64,000 nucleotides of DNA from Channallabes apus (taxonomy: Eukaryota > Chordata > Actinopteri > Siluriformes > Clariidae). This document shows positions 42,700 through 52,495 of the stretch, piece by piece. Numbering within the stretch: position 1 is the first letter of the stretch; each line of letters starts with the position of its first letter. The translations under genes were made by a program, and so were the position numbers. The notes under the pieces are model-generated. The model saw only the letters and a program-made list of their open reading frames with translations. It was not told the DNA's origin and did not search any database. Location: positions 6,789,001 to 6,853,000 of the forward strand of contig CM060112.1 in NCBI GenBank assembly GCA_030522415.1, given 5' to 3'.

Positions 42700-45600
42700 T
42701 GTTCTCCAGAAGGGGTGTATGTTGAACATAAATTCCTGAAGCACAATTACCCTGTCAGACTTTCACTGTACAATGATGTATGACCCATCACAACACATTG
42801 TCATAGGCCGGCAAGCAGCAGCTATCAGTGTAGAGGAGTGTGATTTTGTAAAAAGGTGGTTCAATTTAACTGATTCTGTTCTTTAGGTGACATTGTATGT
42901 ACTGCAGGATAGAATTGCAGCTCATAGGATTTATGTTGATTTTCATTCTGCAGATAAAACCTGTGTATAAATCTTGTGTGGTAATAAATTGATTCGTACT
43001 TCTTAAAGAAGTTGTAGTTAGCCACAAGTCACAAACACAAATGGCATCATGTGCATGATTTACATGCAGTTAATAGTATAACAGGAAAGTATCCAGCAGA
43101 AGTTCCAAATCCACACACACTGCTGACTAATGTCCCTCCCTAAGCCAAATATTTTATTGTAATGATCTTTGTTCAAGCCTTCTTCAGTGTTCAAATGGCA
43201 GAAAAGAGTAAACTACTGCATTTATTTGCATTTACAAGTGCAAGTTGACAAAATAGATACCAAAAATGCCACGGTGGTTCAAACATTCACTGTATATATT
43301 CAATCAGAGGTGGAAGCTGATTTAGGAGGTTAAAGGATAGAAGATAGCCTTGGTCAGCATATGGGTGACGATTTAATATGTCTATCATCATTAGAAACAT
43401 GCCAGAATGATTCCATTAAGGTACACCGTAAGCTAGTAAGGAGGTCATAAAGTGTCATAAACTAAACTACAATACTGTAAGCCTCGAGTTAAATTGTTAA
43501 GGTGACTAATTTCACATGATACGACAGCCGTAGTACATACATAATTAGAAGGCATAAGTAAGGCACCAGTGTCACAGCCGATGAACAGTGATGGCTTTCT
43601 AGGGTTAACACGGTTTTATGCTGACTGGAGTAAGGAATATGCAGGAAAAAACAGCTCCACTATGGGAGATAATAATGAGAAAAGAAGAACTGCAAGATCT
43701 AAGTTCTCCCTTAAAATAGAACACAGATATACTGTTAGCATTTGATTCCATTAAAAAGAAATGCAGACTGCACCTACTTGAGGTATACAATACAGTACCT
43801 GATTATACCAATCCATTCTATCGGTATGTAGTGAACCAAGCTGATGGATCTACCTCAGCTATACTGATGCAGGAAAATGCAGTGATAGGAAAAACCAGTC
43901 CCTAGCTTACTACAGCACTAAGCTAGATAATATAATTCAAGGTGACCCAACATGCTACCAACAGGGTTTTGTAGTTGTACATTATGCATATAGAACAGCA
44001 TCTTCATTGACAACAGGTTACCGATAGATTGTATAAATTGATAAAACAAGGGGAATGTGTTCTAACCCAAGCTCGCCTCCTAGCATACTCTTCACTGCTC
44101 ACATATCCGACATTAATATAAAGCGATGTGACACAGTTAATCCAGCTAAATCACTCACTTAAACCTATAAAGGAGTGACTCATAGTTTTGTGGCGAACTC
44201 ATTGGCATTTACTAGGTTATGACCTGATCTTGAATCTAAGCCTATAGCTGAAGCGGAAGTGACTTATTTTGTTGATGGATCTAGTTTAGAGACCAGGTAG
44301 AAAGTCACACAGAGTATTCAGTAGTGATGAAGGATGGAGAAGATTTTAAACCTATCCTATCTCAGCATTGTACACAAGCGTGTTCAGCTCAGTTAGCTGA
44401 GTTGAAATCGCTCACCGCTGCTTGTCAATTAGCCAAAGGTCTAGTGGCAAATATTTTTACAGATTCAGCCTATTCCATGGTGTATGTCATCTGTTTGGAA
44501 CCGTATGGAAGCAAAGGTTTAAAAAGCATGAAGGAACTCCCATTCAAAATGCTGAACGGATAAGTAAACTAATGTCTGCTCTGATGCTACCAAGATGAGT
44601 GACTTTCATTAAATGTCAGACCCGTAAAAAAGGGAAAAGACTGTGTTGCTAAAGGTAACAACATGGCAGATTTAGAAATGAAGTGTGCATCAAAATGGCA
44701 ACTAGCTGTGCAAGCGCCCATAGTCCTTATAGAACCACAGCCTCAGTAAGAGGATATCATTTGTACTCAACATCAAGCAGGTCCGTACGAGCACTCGATT
44801 TGGCTACAGAGGGGAGCGCATAAGGACGCACAGGGTATTTGGTGTCCACATGAAGGTCTGATTATAGCACCCATAGCACTGGTGAATATTTCTGGTTTAA
44901 ATGCTCATGGACTGGGCCATTGTGCAAGAAGACAGGTTGTGAGAAAAATCAGACAACATGAGTATTGGACTTCATATCTGCATGCTATGGTTGAAGAGTT
45001 CCTAGCTTCATGGGAGATATGTGCTAAGCGTAATGTCAGGAAGGAAACAGCGACACCTATAGGCTATACACCGGTACCAGAATGACCATTTAATCACTTA
45101 GTGGTGAACTATGTGGGTAGGATAAAGTAGTGTTCTGGGTGAAAGATACATGCTTGTAATAACTGACAGATTTAGTAGATGAGTAAAAGCAATAATATCT
45201 GCAGATGAAGAGTAAGGAACAGTTATCAAATCGTAAGGGAAGTGATATCTAGATTTGAAATTCCATCAGAGATGAGTTCCGACAATAGATCAATATTCAT
45301 TCAGAAAATGTAAGACAGGTGCTGCAACGGTTGGGAAAAAGCTAAGATTTGGGGATGTCCACAGTCCCAGGGGAAGGTAGAGAGTGTAAATGGTAATCTC
45401 AAAGCCAAGGTTAATAATAATTGTAGTAGTACAATGCTACACTAGGTTTTAACTGATGCTGTACCAATGAGCTAACAAGCATGCAACCTAACACAAATAC
45501 ACATCTAACCCCGCATGAAATGCTTACGGGTCGACCCATGCCTGTGCCATTCTGTAGAAGCCATATAAAGGCCCACCGCTTAAACAATTTTGAAAATCTT
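42700..45600 (+). pseudogene. ERV-3 pol remnant (RT trace, RNase H, integrase)
   Basis: Near 43830 the phrase NQADGSTSAILMQE resembles the region between RT and RNase H. Frame 44324-44563 is RNase H: SAQLAELKSLTAACQLAKG with the catalytic Glu and IFTDSAYSMVYV with an Asp. Frame 44882-45085 is the integrase zinc-binding domain with HGLGHCARR and later CAKRNV. The core follows in pieces to about 45400, and the C-terminal part reaches the frames at 45603-45911. Protease and RT palm were not recognised. Stops are frequent. Confidence 0.8.
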
Positions 45601-45603
45601 ATA

Positions 45604-46797
45604 TGAAGAAACTAACTGCCGTACATGAAGTAATCTATGTGCAGGAAAAGAACAAGGAGGAAGAGACGCTCCGTGTCCCATCACTCCAGGAGACCAGGTC
45701 TATCTGCGAGTGTTCAGGAGGAAGTGGCACAAGCCCAGGAGGGAGGGGCCCCGCAAAGTGTGGCAGCCACTCCAACAGTGATTCAAGTGAAAGACAAGAC
45801 CGTGTGGTATCACTTGAACCATTACACGAGAGTCACAAAGAGCTATGGGTACCGAAAACGAAGGAAGAAAGAAAGAAGAACCGAACATCAGAAAAAATAC
45901 AAAGAAATTAAATCATTATTGGAAAATAACCAACTATTGGCACAAGTTGGATACCAAATTGCGCAGCACTGAACACTCCGCTGCTCCAAATTAAGAATGA
46001 GAATCTGCTTGAGAGCAGCATCCACTCCGGATACAAACAAGACTGACTGACTGACTGACTTCGACCAGGTTTCTCCTGACACAATTAACAGGACAAACAA
46101 TTGTACAGATTATGTGTGACAACTAACTGTGTCCTCTACATTGTATAAATGCATTTCTGTTTAACTAACACTATATTGCTTTTACAGACAAAACAGCAGC
46201 AGCGACAACTAATTTTAATTTCCTCCACAGGAAAAATGCACGAGAAGGAAACAAGCCTTAACCAGATTATGACAATATGTAATGCCACTAAACACAGTTC
46301 TCTTTTATTCCAGGTGCAGAAATTTTATTAAAGCAGTTAATGGGTGACTTTACTGTGTCAAGTAAATTTATGAATGTGATTTATGAATTTATTAATCAAG
46401 GGTTTCCTAAAATTAACAGCATTTCCTAGCAACAACAGACAAGGATGAATTTTTTGGACACAGTCATCAAGGATATCCCGAACTCAGCCATATATATCTC
46501 TAACAAGACACTTTACTGGTTCATATATTGAAGCGTACAGTATCTTCCATGGCATGAGCCCACAATGACGTGCTGGCAACCTCTCTTGTGGGCTCCAACT
46601 GGCTCCCTGCGGTGTGCAAAGCACCTGAGTTGAAGACTATTATATTACAACAAGGCTGTTTAAATGTATATCCATTCTTACAAATTGTATTGTGTTATTG
46701 TGTAATTGTAGGTTCCATTGTAGGTTATATGATTTATCCAATTGATGTAATCCTAGAAAATCACTGTATTAAGTACATGTTCATGCCATGTTATTGA
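45604..46797 (+). pseudogene. ERV-3 region after integrase, possible env remnant
   Basis: The 5' third is still integrase C-terminus and a basic tail. At 46570-46797 a frame contains a hydrophobic span of about 20 residues (VLCYCVIVGSIVGYMIY), which could be the transmembrane anchor of an envelope protein. Cys near the membrane (PFLQIVLCYC) fits too. No surface subunit is recognisable, so the assignment is weak. Confidence 0.4.
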
Positions 46798-47032
46798 GTA
46801 ATGGGAAGTACGATGTCATGGAGGTCGAGTCTTTTACTCCTATTCCTAGTCAAGGGTGGAAGGAGAGGTTTGGCCGAATCTCCACTAGAGGGCGAATCCA
46901 TGGGTCGGTCATTGATAAAAGTCCAGTGATTTAATTTAATCACCAGTTAGTATAAGGAAGACTGACTCATGGAGTCGCACTCTAGATTAACCAATTAGTG
47001 TGGGACTTATAAGTCCCAGAGGGGGGGATATA

Positions 47033-47368
47033 TGGGAGAAATTTTTATTTGATTTCATTTGATTTTACTTACTTTTGAGGGGTTAGAAGATACCTTATCA
47101 GTATATAATCGTGGATGTGCGTGCAAGCTGGGACATAGGCTTCTTTGTGTGCATTGCATATAGGAAACCCAAGCTTTACATTGGGGGGGCTGAAGACGGC
47201 CCTTTAATGAAACCCAGATGTTGCAGAGAGGAGGGGCAGGCACTGCATATGTACTATAGCACAAGAGAATTCAGTTGCTCCACGGACACAGCTCCGGTCT
47301 TGTTGTTTGATAATAAAGGTCGTAATCTTCTGTAAGCAAAGCCCGACTCTGAGTATTTTTCCACAACA
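47033..47368 (+). repeat. ERV-3 3' LTR
   Basis: It starts tgggagaaattt after the polypurine tract and ends ttttccacaaca, matching the 15-base 5' LTR remnant at 39740-39754. A poly(A) signal AATAAA is at about 47312-47317 (gataataaagg). The 5' LTR is otherwise replaced by Tc1-like DNA. Confidence 0.82.
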
Positions 47369-47382
47369 GTTACAGCTCAGTC

Positions 47383-47715
47383 CCTCTTCTCACCTTTGAT
47401 AGGTGAGAAGTTATCAAACCGGTTTCGGATGGGGGAATTGGCACAATTCAGGGGTTTAAAACTATTTAACAAGACCGAGACGTCTCTGCCTAAAATGTAT
47501 TTCTCCAGCAAAGCATAGAATAAATAGAAATAAAATGCTTAATATTAATAATATTGATCTTAGCTGGATGGTCTAATTCTCAAAACCGTTTAAGAAAGAC
47601 TTAACACACTATAACTAGAATATTTACAAAACTGAAAGGTTGTCTTATGAATAATAAAAAACAACTCATAAAAAGATCATATGTTTTTATATTTTTTTAG
47701 ATCATAGACATGAAT

Positions 47716-47747
<32 letters not shown>

Positions 47748-47890
47748 CTGGACACAAACAGCAAAAAACATGATGAAAAGCAATAAAGTGCTTAGGGCTT
47801 TTCATATTTTTTGCTGTTTGTGTCCAGCATTGAATAATTATTTCATCCATTATTTGACCACGGCTGGGAATAAGAGCTGGAATGTGATTG

Positions 47891-47975
<85 letters not shown>

Positions 47976-48097
47976 GTTTTGCTGGCGAAAAACATTTTAG
48001 GCAGAGACGTCTACTCGGCCTTGTTAATTGTTTTTAAAAACCCCAAATTGTACGAATTCCCCCATCAGCGAAATCATGAATGAAAGGTGAGAAGAGG
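47383..48097. mobile_element. Long-TIR non-autonomous element with internal hairpin
   Basis: Arms of about 125-130 bp (47383-47514 and 47975-48097) are inverted copies, starting cctcttctcacctt and ending aaggtgagaagagg. Between them lie a second inverted repeat (47748-47780 / 47798-47827) and (AT)n and (AG)n tracts (47895-47973). No ORF. No TSD of 2-9 bp is obvious, so the superfamily is open. It begins 14 bases after the ERV-3 LTR. Confidence 0.75.
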
Positions 48098-49509
48098 CAT
48101 TATAATACAGTGGGGGTTCTGTGGGTCTCCAAACTCAGAAGGCTACGTGTCAGCCGATAACTGCTCCTTTGATCTTCTGGTTACAGCGGGGCGCCGACTG
48201 CTGATGAGTAGCATGTACAAGCCAAGCTCTTCCCCAAAAAATAATGTGAATGTCTGCAACAATCACTAACCATTAAAATGTTTTTTTTGTAATTAAACAC
48301 GAATATATAAATTGTATTTTCTTTACACATAATCAAAGAAACAATCAAAGAAATCAAGTAAGTTACATAATTATATTTAATGCACAAATTAGATATATTT
48401 AAAATAGCCAAGTAAAGGTAATTAATTCCCAGATAGCAGACACACTTCGCAGAGATAATGCTCCCTAATGCATGTTACAATGACCAAATATGATAAATAA
48501 ATAAACCACACTCTCAGCAAATAATAAAACAGATTCGTTTATTTTTTTAATAAAAAATACATTTAATAACAAGCAAACATTTGATTAATTTATAGAAAAA
48601 CGAGAAAACAGTAACTTACAAATGAGGTCTCAATTTGAAAAGATGTACAAAACATAAAACACCACAAATAAGTATTAATCATAGAAACAAAATTAAACAC
48701 TAACAGAAACGTTTTGTACTTTATGATTTTTAAATATGACCGTTAGATCCGGTTGGTCAGGAAACTCCTGAAGTCAGATGCAGACACACTTTCAGTCACA
48801 AACTGCTGTGAAAAAACTAGAGATAGATATTCAATTAAAATTCATGATACTTAATTTAGCAAATGAACAATATTTATACTTTGTTCCTCTCGCTTCACAA
48901 CTCATGAGAACAGACCGAAACCAGAACCGAACCGGAGATTAAGGAAAAAGTGAGAAGCAAGAATCATGTGTGTAAAGATTAAGCATGCAGGGTCACAGGA
49001 TGACTCGACTTCTTTTTCTTGTCTGCAATGCGATTTAGACAAATTAGAGCTGTTGTCAATACTGTATGAACATATGTACAGGTTCTTTACAGTTGAAATT
49101 TAACTTGTAACTTATTAATAAAATTCGGATTCAGAAAAAAACGTTTATTGCTAGTGCTCTTTTACCATTTAATGCTTTAACACGCACGACTTAGTTTGTT
49201 CAGAAATGGCATCTCACTGGCGAGGCTTTGTCTGAACACGCCGTTTTCACTCGGGATGGGGGTAAGAAACACACATCTCGGTGTATTAATCCGCGCGCTC
49301 GGTTCGTTATTATTTTATTTATTTATTTATTTATTTACCACAGGACCCCTGGGGGCTCCGTAGGTTCAGGTTTTTACACGAAAACGGTGTTTTGTGAATC
49401 TCCACACTATTAAAAACTGAAATATTGCTAATTGTACGTCCTGAGATTAAGATGAACATTAATTGGGAGTCATGAAAGCGAGAATCACATCCAAAACAGA
49501 AAGCTAAAC
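48098..49509. other. AT-rich stretch without recognised features
   Basis: No ORF above 76 codons, no element ends. A (TTTA)n tract lies at about 49313-49336. Confidence 0.5.
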
Positions 49510-49619
49510 TTACCTCGAACACGACAAACTCCAGCTCCAGCCACGCCGTGTTGTAACCTCCGTGATGATTCCCAACCGACTGATCCACAGCACGGGCACA
49601 GCGTCTCCAAACACGCATG
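49510..49619 (-). other. Candidate exon-like sequence next to the LINE 3' end
   Basis: Read leftward, an open frame (MRVWRRCARAVDQSVGN, then GGYNTAWLELEFVVFE) ends at ttcgag|gtaagttt, a strong splice-donor match at about 49511. I do not recognise the peptide. It may be a real short exon or a chance donor in noncoding DNA. Confidence 0.25.
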
Positions 49620-52490
49620 CGCAGTTTAATTTGGACACATGCAGGTCAGGGAGCTCAGTGCGGATGATGCGCTCGGCTGATCGCACCACCCTCTGTAGAG
49701 CTCGTCTGTCCTGCATGGTGCTGTTCCCGAACCAGGTCGTGATGTTTCCCGTCAGGATGCTCTCTATGGTGCAGGAGTAGAAGTTCCTGAGCACCCTGGA
49801 GGGCAGTCTAAAGTCTCTCAAGCGTCTGAGGTTGTAGAGACGCTGCCGGGCTTTTTTCACCATGGTGTTGATGTGACAGGACCATGACAGGTCCTGCGTG
49901 ATGTGAACACCGAGGTATCTGAAGCTGTCCACTCTCTCCACTGGGCTCCTGTTGATGACGGGGGTCTGGTAGTTCCTCTCCTGCTTTGTACTAAAGTCCA
50001 CTATCAGCTCCTTTGTCTTACTGACGTTCAGGAGGAGATTGTTCCTCTGGCACCAGTTCTCCAGATTTCCAATCTCCTCTAGGTAGTCCGACTCATCATT
50101 TTTGGTGATCAGTCCGACCACGACGGTGTCGTCAGCAAACTTGATGATGGAGGTGGAGTTGGTAGTGGCCACACAGTCGTGGGTGTACAAAGAGTACAGC
50201 AGGGGGCTCAGAACACAACCCTGGGGGGCTCCAGTGCTGAGAGTGAGCGTAGCTGAGACATGTCCGCCCATCCTTACTGCCTGTGGTCTGCCAGTCAGAA
50301 AATTGGAGATCCACTGACATATAGATGAGCTCAGTCCCAGGTGCTCCAGCTTGGTGGTGAGTGTGGAGGGAATTATGGTATTAAAAGCAAAGCTGTAGTC
50401 GATGAAAAGCATTTTAACATAATTCCCTTTCCTAGTGTCCAGGTGAGTGAGTGATGTGTGGAGAAGATGAGAGATTGCATCGTCTGTGGAGCGGTTCTGA
50501 CGGTATGTGAACTGTAGTGGGTCCAGTGTGTCGGGTAGTGAAGAAATGATGAAGTCTCTGATAAGGCGTTCAAAGCACTTCATCACTACTGAGGTGAGGG
50601 CTACAGGGCGATAGTCATTGAGGGAAGCAGGATATGGTTTCTTCGGGACAGGAACAATGATGGACTCTTTGAAGCATGTGGGGATCACCGACTGAGATAA
50701 GGAGATGTTGAATATCTCAGTGAACACAGGTGCTAGCTGGTCTGCGCAGGATCTGAGGATACGACCTGAGATGCCGTCTGGTCCTGCTGCTTTCCTGGTG
50801 TTCACTCTCTTGAAGGCTCTCCTCACGTCGTGCTCGGAGATGATGAGCGCGTTCCCGGTGCTGGCAGTGTCTTCCTGTCTGCAGCCGTTAGCGCCGCTAG
50901 CATTAGCGCCATTAGCATTAGCGCCGTTAGCATTAGCATCGCTAGCGTCTTTAGCTGCAGCCTCGAAGCGAGCATAGAAGGTGTTGAGCTCGTCTGCCAG
51001 AGTCGCGTCCGCGTTCGTCATACCGGATGTTGGTGCTTTATAGTCCGTTATTGTCCTTAGTCCCTGCCACAGGCTCCTAGAGTCACTCTGTTGAAGCTGT
51101 GACTCTAGTTTTCTCCCGTAGCGCTGCTTGGCCTCTTTCACCGCCTTCCGCACGTTATATGCCGCAGCCTTGTACGGTTCCATGTCCCCCGACACAAGTC
51201 CCGTGTTGTAGGCAGCGGTGCGAGATCTCAGAGCGTCGCGGATGGTTTTATCCACCCACGGCTTCTGGCTGGGAAACGTTCTGATAGACTTTTTCTCCAC
51301 CGTATCGTCTACTAGCTTCCCAATAAATCCCACAACCGCTTCCGTAAACACGCTGACGTCATCATCGGAGCTGTTTCTGAACATGTCCCAGTCTGCGTCA
51401 TCGAGTGCGTCCTGTAACGCGGCCACCGATTGGTCCGTCCAGCGCGCGACCTCCCTCTGAACCGGAACTTCCTGTTTCAGCCTTTGTTTATATTTTGGCA
51501 TGAGGAAGATGGCGGCGTGGTCGGATTTACCAAACGCTGGACGAGATTGTGCCTTGTAACCGTCTTTGACCGTGGTATAACAATGGTCCAGTGTCCTTTC
51601 GCCCCTGGTGGGGCAGGTGATGTGCTGATAAAAGTTCGGCGCTGCGCGTTTGAGGTTGTTGTGTCTGGTGCTGTGTGAGCGCCTCATGCAGCTCGCATAG
51701 GGCAGTTTCAGTGTCTGCTTGTGGTGGTATGTAAACGGCACTGATTATGACCGATGTGAACTCCCGTGGAAGATAAAACGGATGACACATGATGGACAGT
51801 AGTTCCAGGTTTGGTGTGCAGGAGCGTGTAAGAGGAACAACGCTCGCGCTGGTGCACCAGCTGTTGTTCACCATTAAGCACACGCCGCCTCCCCTTGACT
51901 TCCCCGAGTCTCGCGTCCTGTCCATGCGGTGAACCGAGAAAAACTCGGCTGGTTGTATGGCGTGGTCTGGCACCGCTGGTTTCAGCCATGTCTCGGTGAA
52001 GCAGAGAAGGTTGCAGTCCCGAATGTCTCTCTGGAACTTTATCCTGGCCCTGAGGTCATCAAGTTTGTTCTCCAGTGACTGGACGTTGGCGAGCAGGATG
52101 CTAGGCAGAGGTGTGCGGTGTGCACGGGCTCTGAGCCGGTTCCTCACCCCAGCTCGTTTCCCTCGAGGCCTCCGCTTCGCGTCGCGTCCATTGTTCTCCC
52201 TCAGGATCTCACTCGGCCAGCTCGGATCCGGAGTTAAAAACGTCGAATTGTGAGTACATTGTATACCAATAGAAACAAGAGTGTCTCTGTCATACCTAAT
52301 GTAATCAATGGTGGTGATTTTGCCGATTTTAAAACACTGAAAACTAACTTAAATAACAAAAACAAAGAAAAGGTGGTCGGAGCAGTCGTGACGGCAGCCG
52401 ACCTCACCGGCGCCATCTTGCAGAAAAAAGTAAAAAAGTACTTTCATCTTGCAGTGAAAGTAACCCTCGGCGATCACACAGCCTCTCTCT
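49620..52490 (-). mobile_element. L2/CR1-like LINE, nearly full length
   Basis: It runs from a GC-rich 5' region (about 52150-52490) through endonuclease and reverse transcriptase. The 3' end is at about 49620-49640, after the motif ELPDLHV. In the copy at 13290-13625 the coding continues beyond this motif, so the last part of the protein and the 3' UTR are deleted here. Confidence 0.85.
49640..52147 (-). pseudogene. L2/CR1-like LINE ORF2: endonuclease (deleted) and reverse transcriptase
   Basis: Frame 51527-52147 begins the endonuclease: LANVQSLENKLDDLRARI with its Asn, and CFTETWL with the catalytic Glu. Its middle, with the GDFN-type motif, is missing: sequence jumps near 51700 to THHKQTLKL.., and the domain resumes in the second frame with GKSDHAAIFL, which carries the Asp-His pair. 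The same frame (49510-51741) holds a clean RT: KAAGPDGISGRILRSCADQL, NDYRPVALTSVVMK, GAPQGCVLSPLLY, FADDTVVVG, and YLGVHITQDLSW. The linker contains a repeated Asn-Gly-Ala stretch (about 50887-50945). RT looks intact, endonuclease does not. Confidence 0.88.
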
Positions 52491-52495
52491 AGGCA

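Larger units (their letters stand above)
39740..47368 (+). mobile_element. ERV-3: degraded endogenous retrovirus with one full LTR
   Basis: The last 15 bases of a 5' LTR (tatttttccacaaca) are followed by a tRNA primer site, a long leader, gag- and pol-like remnants, a short env-like region, a polypurine tract (agagggggggatat, about 47019-47032) and a 336-bp 3' LTR. RNase H and integrase fragments are of the gammaretrovirus-like type. All frames are interrupted many times. The family differs from ERV-1 and ERV-2. Confidence 0.82.

Noticed and set aside
50705..51060. Plus-strand ORFs rich in Ala/Leu or Ser/Ile
   Set aside because: They are antisense to the LINE reverse-transcriptase frame and its Asn-Gly-Ala repeat.
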